Source: JACJXF01 sp038316435
GTDB taxonomy: Bacteria > Bacteroidota > Bacteroidia > Bacteroidales > GCA-2748055
Direction: 5' to 3'
Assembly: GCA_038316435.1 (NCBI GenBank)
Contig: JBBQAQ010000004.1
Span: 62,001 to 126,000 of the forward strand
Length of the DNA: 64,000 nt
The position numbers and the translations under genes are program-made. Positions 53,137 to 61,390 of this stretch are shown here, piece by piece. Below the pieces are notes generated by a model that did no database searches, was not told where the DNA came from, and worked only from the letters and a program-made list of their open reading frames with translations. Each line of letters opens with the position of its first letter. Position 1 is the first letter of the stretch.

Positions 53137-53520
53137 TTGTTTTCAGCATATTTCAAACCTAGCAGGTCTAAGACCTGGCAGGTTTAGACAAAATATATTT
53201 GTGTGCTGCACATTTTAGCTCCACTGCACAATATCAGAATTGCTAAAGATTACTGTTCCAGTAAAAGAACAGAGCAGCAGCAATTCAACTAGCTCAGTGG
53301 AACCGCTGCGAAATATTTGTAGAATAGTATTCAAAAACAATCCAAAGGTGCAGTACCGAAATATTTATTCCCATTAATAAATATCCACTAAAATATCCCA
53401 AAAGTTATTCTTGGTTAGCCGGCAATACCAATATTAATTAATTGCAATGCCGCTAATGAAAGCTCAAAATTACTTGAAAATTCCCCCTCCAAAATAGTTG
53501 TTTTAACAGAAATCAAAGTG
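53137..53520. other. Intergenic stretch without a gene; weak repeat remnants
   Basis: Holds CTAGCAGGTCTAAGACCTGGCAGGT (53158-53182; a short palindromic motif) and two loosely similar blocks with CGAAATATTT (about 53309 and 53359), related in style to phylum-typical intergenic repeats. No ORF or RNA was recognised. The Mla operon promoter follows immediately. Confidence 0.4.
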
Positions 53521-53521
53521 A

Positions 53522-53583
53522 GAATCATATAACTTTTTAGGAAAGTTATGTAACACTTAAGCAGGGAATTGCACATAATTTTG
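53522..53583 (+). promoter_or_regulatory. Direct-repeat promoter (site B) of the Mla operon
   Basis: GAATCATATAA (53522-53532), TGTAAC (53549-53554) with 21-bp TAA-to-TAA spacing, 21 nt, and a perfect TAATTTTG (53576-53583). The first gene starts at 53655. Confidence 0.83.
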
Positions 53584-53654
53584 AAATGAATCTGAGCTGG
53601 CTTGAAACGCTTAATTTATAGGGAAAATAATCCGGCAGACAAGTAAAAAAAGAT

Positions 53655-54497
53655 ATGGCAAAATCTAATCCGATAATAAAAGTAAAGACCTTCGCTACAC
53701 ACCATTCCGTAAAGCTTAGCGAAAAAACTATTGCGACTTCCACAAAAGCAGGAAACTTTCTGACCGATATGGGGAATGTTACCTTGTTTATATTCAGCTT
53801 ATTACGAGAAACATTTTCGCGTAAGTTTGAGTTTAATGAGTTTCTTCGTCAGTGTTTTCAAATAGGATACAAAACCTTACCGCTAATCTCAATTACTGGC
53901 GCAATCATGGGCTTGGTTTTAACGATACAATCGCGACCAGCTCTGGTTGATTTCGGCGCAGTAGCCTTACTTCCGGGTATGGTTGCCGTTTCTTTAATAA
54001 GAGAAATGGGACCAGTAATCACAGGACTTATCTGTGCTGGAAAAATAGCATCTGGAATGGGTGCGGAGCTTGGCTCAATGAAAGTAAGTGAGCAGATAGA
54101 TGCAATGGAAGTATCTTCAACAAATCCTATGAGATTCCTGATTGTGACAAGGGTTTGGGCAGCAACATTAATGATTCCATTATTGGTACTTTATGCTGAT
54201 GCAATTGGCATTATAGGAAGCTGGGCCGGAGCTAATATAAAAGGAGATGTATCGATGGTTTTGTTTTTCTCTCAGGCCTTTGCATCTCTTGAATTTATAG
54301 ATTTTATTCCTGCATTAATAAAAACATTCTTTTTCGGAGCTGTAATCGGAATCGTTGGATGTTATAAAGGCTACAACGCCGGTCGTGGAACCGAAAGTGT
54401 TGGCGTGGCTGCAAATTCCGCAGTGGTTTTAGCTTCCATGCTTGTTATTATTGTGGATATGATCGCAGTTCAAATCACTGATATGTTTGTATTATGA
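53655..54497 (+). CDS. mlaE: MlaE-family lipid ABC transporter permease
   Basis: 280 residues. About five to six membrane segments, with the MlaE hallmarks YKTLPLISITGAIMGLVLTIQSRPALVDFGA, REMGPVITGLICAGKIASGMGAELGSMKVSEQIDAMEV, and the NPMRFLIVTRVWA loop. It forms the inner-membrane channel of a Mla-type phospholipid transporter. The ATPase gene starts 4 bp before this stop (ATGA overlap), showing translational coupling. Driven by the direct-repeat promoter at 53522-53583. Confidence 0.95.
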   Translation: MAKSNPIIKVKTFATHHSVKLSEKTIATSTKAGNFLTDMGNVTLFIFSLLRETFSRKFEFNEFLRQCFQIGYKTLPLISITGAIMGLVLTIQSRPALVDFGAVALLPGMVAVSLIREMGPVITGLICAGKIASGMGAELGSMKVSEQIDAMEVSSTNPMRFLIVTRVWAATLMIPLLVLYADAIGIIGSWAGANIKGDVSMVLFFSQAFASLEFIDFIPALIKTFFFGAVIGIVGCYKGYNAGRGTESVGVAANSAVVLASMLVIIVDMIAVQITDMFVL

Positions 54498-55273
54498 ACA
54501 CTGTTAAATCCGATATACACATAAAACCTGCATCAGATAAGAAAACTGATGTGGTAATCGAAATAGATAATCTGCAGAAATCTTTTGGAAAGCAGAAAGT
54601 GCTTTTAGATGTTTCCTTGAAGCTTTATAATGGTGAAAACCTTGTTGTTCTTGGAAAATCCGGCACCGGCAAATCGGTTCTTATAAAATGTATTGTTGGC
54701 TTATTGACTTCTTTTGGCGGTACAATTAAAGTATTCGACCAAAATGTTGCCAACCTGAAAAAACAAGAAATGGATGAGCTAAGAAAGAAAATAGGCTTTC
54801 TCTTTCAAAGTGGTGCATTATACGATTCAATGACTGTAAAGCAGAATCTGGAGTTCCCGTTGAGACGTATAAAAATGAATCTTTCGGAAAAAGATATTAA
54901 AGAGAAAATAGCTGAAGTACTTGAAAATGTTGGTTTATCTGACTCCCTTGATAAAATGCCTTCTCAATTGTCGGGTGGGATGCGAAAGCGAATTAGCCTA
55001 GCCAGATCGATTGTTGTCGACCCGTTGATTATGCTATACGATGAGCCCACAACAGGACTTGATCCGGTTACTTCAGATGAAATCAGTATGTTGATTAATG
55101 ACGTGAAAATGAAATATAAGACCTCATCCATTATTATTACTCACGATATTAAATGCGCACTTAGTACAGCTGACAGGATTATCATGCTAAAAGAAGGGAA
55201 TGTTTATAAGGATGGTAAAGTAGAAGAGTTTGCAAATTCAAAGGATCCTGAAATAAAATCATTCTTTTCATAA
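54494..55273 (+). CDS. mlaF: MlaF-family lipid transporter ATP-binding protein
   Basis: 259 residues with a complete ABC ATPase: Walker A GKSGTGKS (54-61), Q-loop FLFQSGALYDSMTV (102-115), signature LSGGMRKR (159-166), Walker B LIMLYDEP (178-185) and H-loop ITHD. LSGGM rather than LSGGQ is characteristic of Mla/MCE ATPases. It powers lipid movement through the permease encoded upstream. An N-terminal extension of about 20 residues precedes the domain. Confidence 0.96.
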   Translation: MNTVKSDIHIKPASDKKTDVVIEIDNLQKSFGKQKVLLDVSLKLYNGENLVVLGKSGTGKSVLIKCIVGLLTSFGGTIKVFDQNVANLKKQEMDELRKKIGFLFQSGALYDSMTVKQNLEFPLRRIKMNLSEKDIKEKIAEVLENVGLSDSLDKMPSQLSGGMRKRISLARSIVVDPLIMLYDEPTTGLDPVTSDEISMLINDVKMKYKTSSIIITHDIKCALSTADRIIMLKEGNVYKDGKVEEFANSKDPEIKSFFS

Positions 55274-55312
55274 TTAGAGTAAATATATTAATCAGTACAA
55301 TTAATAAATAAG

Positions 55313-56056
55313 ATGGAAAACCATTCACAAAAATTTAAAATACGGCTTGGACTTTTTGTAGCCGGCGGGTTAGCTCTTTTTGTTTTGGCAATTTTTATTA
55401 TTGGCAAGCAAAAAAATCTGTTTAACCCTGTGTTTAAACTAACTACAACATTTTACAACATAAGCGGATTACAAGTTGGAAACAACATTCGTTTTATGGG
55501 AATTACTGTTGGTACAGTTGATAATATCCTTATCACAAACGACTCAACAGTAAAGGTGGAAATGCTGATAAGGAGAGAAATAAAAAAATTTATTAAAGCT
55601 GATTGTCAGGTTGCAATTGGTTCTGAAGGCCTTATCGGTGACCGTCTAATTGTTATTTCACAAGGAAGCAATGAATCATCCATTGTAGGAGAAAATCAGC
55701 ATCTCGACTCCCAGGAACCGGTGGAAATGGATGCAATTATGGGAAGCGTACAGGTTACTACTGCTTATGCAGAGATAATTGCCAAGCAACTTGCTGAAAT
55801 CATGATCAACATAAACAACGGAAACGGAACACTTGGCAGGTTGATACAGGATTCAACAATTGCTCATAATCTTGATATGACCATCCTCAACCTGAGAAGT
55901 AGCTCTAAAGGTCTGGATCAGAATATGGAAGCAGCCAAACATAATATTCTTTTAAAGGGATATTTTAATAAAAAAGCAAGAGCAGCTGAAAACGCAAAGG
56001 AAGAAGCCGCTAAGGAAAAGGAAGAGAAAGAAAAGTTGCTTGAAGAAACAAAGTAA
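55313..56056 (+). CDS. mlaD: MlaD-family MCE-domain protein
   Basis: 247 residues. One transmembrane helix (about 10-29, LGLFVAGGLALFVLAIFII), then an MCE domain (about 38-115: FKLTTTFYNISGLQVGNNIRFMGITVGTVDNI, GLIGDRLIVIS). After this comes a helical segment, then a highly charged C-terminal tail from about 215 (AENAKEEAAKEKEEKEKLLEETK) that should be a coiled coil. It is the periplasmic lipid-binding ring subunit. It follows the ATPase by 39 bp. Confidence 0.95.
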   Translation: MENHSQKFKIRLGLFVAGGLALFVLAIFIIGKQKNLFNPVFKLTTTFYNISGLQVGNNIRFMGITVGTVDNILITNDSTVKVEMLIRREIKKFIKADCQVAIGSEGLIGDRLIVISQGSNESSIVGENQHLDSQEPVEMDAIMGSVQVTTAYAEIIAKQLAEIMININNGNGTLGRLIQDSTIAHNLDMTILNLRSSSKGLDQNMEAAKHNILLKGYFNKKARAAENAKEEAAKEKEEKEKLLEETK

Positions 56057-56074
56057 TTACAGGGGAATACTCAT

Positions 56075-57913
56075 GTGGCCAGGAAATTATTACTATATAT
56101 TATCATTTCTGCACTATCTGGTGATCTTTTATTTGGACAGACTGACCCCGTAAAGCCCGATTCAATAAAGCTTTATGAGAATATTCAAACATTTTCCAGT
56201 AAACGTAACTTCACAAAATTGATGTACAGTCTGATTTTTAATCCTGTCATAACAACTCCCCCAAAAAAGAAGCCAAGGAAGAAATCAAAAAACATTCTGA
56301 TTCAAAAACCTTACAGTGCTTTTGAAGGAAAGATCATCAGGAATATCACGATCGAATCTCTTGATCCATTTGGATATTCTATAACCGACACAACTGCCAA
56401 ACCGCAAAATTTTCTATCTAAAACCGGTAATAATTTCCATATAAAATCACGGGATATTACTATACTAAATCTTCTGTTAATCAGGCCAAACCAAGCATTC
56501 GACTCGCTGAGGGTTAAAGAATCCGAGCGATTGATTCGAAACAGCACCTATATGCGGGATGTTTCCTTTTTTGTTTCTTCGATTTCGAAAAAATCAGACT
56601 CTGTGGATATAATTATCCGTTCGCTCGACAGATGGAGCCTCACTCCTGCTGTTGCTATATCGGCATCGAACAATGCAATTGGACTGACCGATAACAATTT
56701 CTTAGGGCTGGGTCACAAATTCAGCAATGGCATTGCATGGTACAAAAACACTCCTATCAGTGCTTTCAATACAAATTATTATATTCCTAACATCTGGAAT
56801 ACTTATGTCAGCACAAATCTGAATTATGTAAGAGATGAATTTGGGAATTATGCGAAAAATGTTACCATAGACCGGCCCTTTTTCTCCCCTTTCGCAAAAT
56901 GGGCTGCGGGAATAAACTTTTCACAGGATTATTTAAGAGATTCAATTTTCACTACGGATTCGATTTATCTCCCCCGAAAATTCAAATATAACACACTGGA
57001 TTACTGGGCGGGGAGTTCAATACAGATTTTTAAAGGATCATCAGAAAACATCCGTACTACAAATTTTATTTCAGCCTTTCGCGTTCTAAGGATACGATAT
57101 CTCGAAAGACCAATGGAATTTTACCATTCAGAGTACAAGTATTCAAATGAAAATTTCTACCTCGCCAGCATTGGCATTTCCACAAGAAAATACGTTCAGG
57201 ATAAGTACATTTTCAAATATGGAATTACTGAAGACATACCCGTTGGAAGGGTATTCAGCATTACCGGCGGGATACAGAAAAAAAATGATATTTTGCGGAT
57301 TTATATTGGTGGCAGAATATCAGAAGGAAATTATTATCCCTGGGGCTATTTCAGTTCAAGCTTTGAATATGGTACGTTTTTCAATGGAGCCCGCACAGAG
57401 CAGGGAGCCATAATTGCAGGGATTAATTATTATACCAGCTTATTTGAAATTAGGAAATGGAAGTTCAGGCAATTTGTAAAACCTCAGGTAACTATTGGGA
57501 TTGACAGGTTTTCAAACGATAGTATTAATCTGAACGAAGGCTATGGTTTAGATGGATTCAAATCTAAATTATTATCAGGCTCAAGCCGTGTCTTATTAAC
57601 CTTACAAACCCAATCGTATTCACCCTGGAATGTATTTGGATTTCGGTTTGGACCCTACCTTAATTTATCGTTTGGGATGCTTGGGAATGAAACAACTAGT
57701 TTTAGTAACAGCAAAGTTTATTCACAAATCGGACTAGGTGTTTTAATTAAAAACGATAACCTTATTATTAATACCTTCCAGATTTCCATTGCCTTTTATC
57801 CGTTAGCCCCAAATGACGGGCAAAATGCGTTCCGAACCAACACTTTTAAAACCAATGATTTTGGTTTCCGGGATTTTGAAATCGGAAAGCCGGCAATAGT
57901 GCTTTTTCAGTAA
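56075..57913 (+). CDS. POTRA-containing outer-membrane beta-barrel protein of the Mla operon
   Basis: 612 residues from a GTG at 56075 preceded by AGGGGAA. Signal peptide VARKLLLYIIISALSGDLLFGQ. A POTRA-like unit follows at about 88-190 (GKIIRNITIESLDPFGYS, LLLIRPNQAFDSLRVKESERLIRNSTYMRDVSFFV, SVDIIIRSLDRWSLTP). The rest is a barrel of strands (NNFLGLGHKFSNGIAWYKN, ... RDFEIGKPAIVLFQ). It resembles BamA/TamA-type proteins with one POTRA. Placement directly after mlaD (18 bp) suggests it is the outer-membrane end of the lipid route, or receives lipids there. Bacteroidota lack an obvious MlaA in this operon, which makes this an attractive substitute. Confidence 0.85.
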   Translation: MARKLLLYIIISALSGDLLFGQTDPVKPDSIKLYENIQTFSSKRNFTKLMYSLIFNPVITTPPKKKPRKKSKNILIQKPYSAFEGKIIRNITIESLDPFGYSITDTTAKPQNFLSKTGNNFHIKSRDITILNLLLIRPNQAFDSLRVKESERLIRNSTYMRDVSFFVSSISKKSDSVDIIIRSLDRWSLTPAVAISASNNAIGLTDNNFLGLGHKFSNGIAWYKNTPISAFNTNYYIPNIWNTYVSTNLNYVRDEFGNYAKNVTIDRPFFSPFAKWAAGINFSQDYLRDSIFTTDSIYLPRKFKYNTLDYWAGSSIQIFKGSSENIRTTNFISAFRVLRIRYLERPMEFYHSEYKYSNENFYLASIGISTRKYVQDKYIFKYGITEDIPVGRVFSITGGIQKKNDILRIYIGGRISEGNYYPWGYFSSSFEYGTFFNGARTEQGAIIAGINYYTSLFEIRKWKFRQFVKPQVTIGIDRFSNDSINLNEGYGLDGFKSKLLSGSSRVLLTLQTQSYSPWNVFGFRFGPYLNLSFGMLGNETTSFSNSKVYSQIGLGVLIKNDNLIINTFQISIAFYPLAPNDGQNAFRTNTFKTNDFGFRDFEIGKPAIVLFQ

Positions 57914-57936
57914 CAAAAAACATCTAACTTACATAT

Positions 57937-58845
57937 ATGCAAGCAATCGAAAACGCAAAAAAAATAGCTCATCTTCTGAAGCGATCCTTTAATGAATTTT
58001 TAGATGACAATGCGATGAAGCACAGCGCAGCACTTTCTTATTATACAATATTCTCGCTGCCTCCATTACTCATAATTATTATTAGCATAAGCGGATACTT
58101 TTTTGGTGAAGAAGCAGTAAGAGGTGAGGTATTCGGACAAATAAACGGACTAGTGGGGAATGATGCTGCCTTACAGATTCAGTCGATCATAAAAAACGTA
58201 AAACTTGCAGGAAGTAACAGTTTTATTACTGTTTTTGGAATTATTCTACTGGTCATCGGGGCTTCCGGTGTTTTTGTTGAAATTCAGGATTCCATCAATA
58301 TTATCTGGGGAATCAGAGCAAAAGCTAAACACGGAATGATAAAATTTATCAGAAACAGACTGATGTCATTTTCGATGATTGGATCAGTTGGGTTTCTACT
58401 TATGGTCGGCTTAATTGTAAATTCCCTTATGGATATTCTGAGTAAGAAACTTGCAATGTATTTTCCACATGAAATACTCTATTTGTTCTATGCATTGAAT
58501 ATCTTAATGGTTTTTATAATTATTACTATTTTGTTTATAGTAATTTTTAAGACACTGCCAGATGGGAAAATCAACTTTCGAGATTGTTTAGTTGGAGCCT
58601 CATTTACCGCATTTCTATTTATGATTGGTAAATTTATTATTGGAGCATACCTGGGTGAATCCTCGATTGCCACTTGGTATGGCGCAACCGGTTCGGTAAT
58701 TTTGCTTCTGGTATGGGTTTATTATTCGGCAATAATATTGTATTTCGGCGCTGAATTTACCAAGGTATATGCTCAAACCCATGGAAAGAAAATTATACCC
58801 AATGAATATGCAGTTAGGGTAATTACAAAGGATATTGAGTTTTAA
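57937..58845 (+). CDS. YihY/BrkB-family inner-membrane protein
   Basis: 302 residues, about six transmembrane helices. Family features: DNAMKHSAALSYYTIFSLPPLLIIIISISGYFFGEEAVRGEV, GIILLVIGASGVFVEIQDSINIIWGI, and YGATGSVILLLVWVYYSAIILYFGAEFTKVYA. Its function is unclear; recent work on related proteins points to anterograde phospholipid transport, which would fit its position 23 bp after the Mla-operon barrel gene. It ends 35 bp from the convergent alcohol dehydrogenase gene. Confidence 0.94.
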   Translation: MQAIENAKKIAHLLKRSFNEFLDDNAMKHSAALSYYTIFSLPPLLIIIISISGYFFGEEAVRGEVFGQINGLVGNDAALQIQSIIKNVKLAGSNSFITVFGIILLVIGASGVFVEIQDSINIIWGIRAKAKHGMIKFIRNRLMSFSMIGSVGFLLMVGLIVNSLMDILSKKLAMYFPHEILYLFYALNILMVFIIITILFIVIFKTLPDGKINFRDCLVGASFTAFLFMIGKFIIGAYLGESSIATWYGATGSVILLLVWVYYSAIILYFGAEFTKVYAQTHGKKIIPNEYAVRVITKDIEF

Positions 58846-58880
58846 ATACGGCAACAAAACAAATCCGAAATCTGAAAGAA

Positions 58881-59924
58881 TTAATCAGAATTTGTGAGAA
58901 TTACCTTCAATGCTTTTTCAAGATCGGCAAATTCAAAGGTCTCGTACGCTTTAATAATTTCATTAAGCTTAAAATGGTGTGTGATAAGTATATTTGGATC
59001 AAGCTTTCCTGAATTTACGGTTTTTAGAAGCATTGGAGTTGACACGGTATCCACAAGCCGGGTAGTTATTGTTAAGTTTTTCGACCATAATTTTTCAAGA
59101 TGGAGAATCACGCTTTTCCCATGAACGCCAATGTTAGCAATGTGTCCACCTACACCTACTATTTTTTCACATAATTCAAATGCCCTGGGCAAGCCAACTG
59201 CTTCAATGGCTGCATCAACTCCCCTGTTATGAGTTATCTTCATCACTTCTTTAACTGCATCAGTATCGGCATTATTAATAGTATGGGTAGCTCCGAATGA
59301 CTTTGCCAGATCAAGTCGGTTGTCGTCCAGATCAATCATAATTATTTCAGAAGGGCTATAAAACTGAGCAGTTAATAAAACCGCCATGCCAATTGGTCCT
59401 GCACCCAGGATTGCAATTGTATTACCCGGTTGAACTTTCCCGCATAACACGCCACACTCAAAACCCGTTGGTAAGGTATCACTAAGCATTACAAGGGCTT
59501 CTTCATCTGCATTTTTGGGAACAGGATACAGACTGTTGTCTGCATAAGGTATTCTTACAAATTCAGCTTGAGTACCATCAATTGTATTTCCTAAAATCCA
59601 TCCGCCGTTTTCACAATGCGAATACATTGCTTTTTTGCAGAATTCGCATTTCCCGCATGAAGTAATGCAAGAGATCAAAACATGATCGCCCTTTTTATAA
59701 TTACTTACCGAACTGCCTGTTTCTTCAATAATACCAACGCCTTCATGCCCAATAATTCTTCCGACTGAAACTGTTGGAACATCTCCCTTGAGAATATGAA
59801 GATCAGTACCGCAGATTGTAGTTTTCAGAATTTTAACAATCGCATCGGTTGTTTCAATGATTTTCGGTTTTGGCATTTCTTCCCAGTTTTTCTTACCAGG
59901 GCCATGATATACTAAAGCTTTCAT
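58881..59924 (-). CDS. Zinc-dependent alcohol dehydrogenase (MDR superfamily)
   Basis: 347 residues. Catalytic zinc ligands are Cys38 (TTICGTDLH), His60-Glu61 (GHEGVG) and Asp149; structural zinc Cys90, Cys93, Cys96 and Cys104 are all present. The Rossmann motif GAGPIGM starts near 174, and the Asp of MIDLDDNR after the second strand favours NAD(H). The overall sequence is close to isopropanol/sec-alcohol dehydrogenase-type enzymes. It oxidises or reduces a small alcohol/aldehyde pair. No direct-repeat promoter was found upstream; the hairpin at 59979-60052 lies between it and the OmpA lipoprotein gene. Confidence 0.93.
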   Translation of the reverse strand: MKALVYHGPGKKNWEEMPKPKIIETTDAIVKILKTTICGTDLHILKGDVPTVSVGRIIGHEGVGIIEETGSSVSNYKKGDHVLISCITSCGKCEFCKKAMYSHCENGGWILGNTIDGTQAEFVRIPYADNSLYPVPKNADEEALVMLSDTLPTGFECGVLCGKVQPGNTIAILGAGPIGMAVLLTAQFYSPSEIIMIDLDDNRLDLAKSFGATHTINNADTDAVKEVMKITHNRGVDAAIEAVGLPRAFELCEKIVGVGGHIANIGVHGKSVILHLEKLWSKNLTITTRLVDTVSTPMLLKTVNSGKLDPNILITHHFKLNEIIKAYETFEFADLEKALKVILTNSD

Positions 59925-59978
59925 GAATATAATTTATTTTTTAATGACCTGATGAACCCCAAACGGCTCACCGTAGGT

Positions 59979-60052
59979 AAACCCACATGTCGATGAAATT
60001 ATACTTCCCGTTAGCTATTGGGATCTTTGTGTTTCACGAAACATGTGGGTTT
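59979..60052. other. Long inverted repeat between OmpA and alcohol dehydrogenase genes
   Basis: AAACCCACATGT (59979-59990) and ACATGTGGGTTT (60041-60052) form a perfect 12-bp inverted repeat, extended by partly matching CGATGAAA / TTTCACGAA. The loop is about 35-50 nt with no T-run. It could end the OmpA transcript, or be an RNA structure or operator ahead of the dehydrogenase. Confidence 0.6.
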
Positions 60053-60097
60053 CATGGTTTTAAATATTTGATAGTTCAATAATTAATTTCAAACATA

Positions 60098-60916
60098 TTA
60101 CTGATTCAACAGCTCATAAATACCTTTCATATCCGGGGAAAGGATAACTTCTGTTCTGCGATTACCTGCGCGACCCACTTCTGTATCATTCGTTTTAATG
60201 GGATGAAATTCGCCTTTACCTGAAGCTGTAATCCTTTTAGAATCAAAACTATAATCATTGGCTAGTATTCTTACAATGGAAGTCGCCCTGGCAGTACTCA
60301 GATCCCAGTTATCATTAAATTTTCCGGTGCTGATGGGTACATTATCCGTGTGGCCTTCAATCATAACTGTAATATCTTTGGTAGAATTAAGCACAACAGC
60401 CAGAGTTTTCAAGGCTTCTCTTCCTTTTGGGTCAACTATATCGCTTCCAGATTTGAAAAGAAGTTTTTCTTCCATTGACACATAAACATTTCCATCTTTA
60501 ATGTAAACATAAAGCTCATCAGTTTTATAATTCATCAGTGCATCAGAGATAGAGTTTTTTAACTTTGACATTGCATCTCTCTGAACCTTAATCATATTTT
60601 GAAAACTAGTTAATTGTTTCTGTTGATCAGCAATGGTAAGTTGTGATTCAGATGATAATGTATTCAGATCGTTATGAACAGAAGTATTCTCTTCCAGAAG
60701 TGTGGTTTTCTGATCCTTTAGATTTTTTACCTGCACATTATAATCACGCAGTTGTGCATTGCAGTCATTGAGCTGACGATGAGTATTTGTACTGTCTTTC
60801 TGAAGTTTTTCAACAGAAAGCCTTGATGCAGTAAGTTTTTTAGACGGGCCACATGATGTAGCCGTTAATCCAAGTGCAATGGTAACAATTACCGGGAAGT
60901 AGAAAATCTTTTTCAT
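60098..60916 (-). CDS. OmpA-family lipoprotein with coiled coil
   Basis: 272 residues. Lipobox LTATSC (Cys22). A heptad-rich coiled coil covers about 35-120 (LSVEKLQKDSTNTHRQLNDCNAQL, YNVQVKNLKDQKTTLLEENTS). The OmpA domain runs about 145-262: LLFKSGSDIVDPKGREALKTLAVVL, IEGHTDNVPI, WDLSTARATSIVRIL, and GRAGNRRTEVIL, with DAP-contact Asp and Arg retained. It probably spans from membrane to peptidoglycan as a spacer or sensor. It is monocistronic from the direct-repeat promoter at 60949-61012. Confidence 0.93.
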   Translation of the reverse strand: MKKIFYFPVIVTIALGLTATSCGPSKKLTASRLSVEKLQKDSTNTHRQLNDCNAQLRDYNVQVKNLKDQKTTLLEENTSVHNDLNTLSSESQLTIADQQKQLTSFQNMIKVQRDAMSKLKNSISDALMNYKTDELYVYIKDGNVYVSMEEKLLFKSGSDIVDPKGREALKTLAVVLNSTKDITVMIEGHTDNVPISTGKFNDNWDLSTARATSIVRILANDYSFDSKRITASGKGEFHPIKTNDTEVGRAGNRRTEVILSPDMKGIYELLNQ

Positions 60917-60948
60917 TTTGTGTTTTTTTATGTGATTTATTCAGATAT

Positions 60949-61012
60949 AAAGTTGCGATGCTTTGAATGCATAAGTGTTACACAACTTCGGATATTAGTT
61001 ATAAAATTCACA
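60949..61012 (-). promoter_or_regulatory. Direct-repeat promoter (site F) of the OmpA lipoprotein gene
   Basis: On the minus strand: GAATTTTATAA (61010-61000), TGTAAC (60983-60978) with 21-bp TAA-to-TAA spacing, 21 nt, and CAACTTTA (60956-60949). The start codon is at 60916. The -7 box is the weakest of the six. Confidence 0.78.
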
Positions 61013-61034
61013 CGTTTTTAAACCCACAGGAATG

Positions 61035-61070
61035 CAAAAAACCTGTCACTATTCCAGCGTCAGGCTTTTT
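61035..61070 (-). terminator. Possible terminator downstream of the tryptophanase-like gene
   Basis: Read on the minus strand, AAAAAGCCTGAC and GACAGGTTTTTT can pair with one bulge around GCTGGAATAGT, with a T-run after the stem. It lies about 320 bp past the gene end. Confidence 0.45.
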
Positions 61071-61181
61071 ACCTTTTTAGAAAGGGATTTGTAACTCAGT
61101 CTATTAGTTGAAGTTTGTTAGGTTTTGACTTTGTGAAATCTTTGTGATCCTTTGTGATATAGCTATTCCACAAAGACCAGT

Positions 61182-61370
61182 GGAGTAGAGCGGAAAGGTT
61201 AATCACCTTCCCTACCCCCTCGTCAAACCGTACATGCGGCTTTCCTATATTCTTCATCATGAGCATTCACAAGCGAACCAACGATTATACATATTTTGAA
61301 GGGTCTGTCAATCCAAATGGGACGATAGAGCTTCAAAGGCAGTATGTCCGTAAAGCGATGCGACTTCGCG
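61182..61370 (-). mobile_element. Possible group II intron 3' remnant
   Basis: The minus strand contains AAAGCCGCATGTACGGTTTG followed by ACGAGGGGGTAGGGAAGG and CTTTCCGCTCTACTC. The GCCG...GTACGGTTY-GA-GAGGGG order and the CTCTACTC end are what I recall from the domain V/VI region and 3' flank of bacterial group II introns. The 5' half of the domain V hairpin is not convincing and no reverse transcriptase frame remains. It would be a decayed insertion between two genes. The rest of the 474-bp gap holds promoter F and TTTGTGATCCTTTGTGAT-type repeats. Confidence 0.4.
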
Positions 61371-61390
61371 ATTAATTCTCCCCAAATTGA

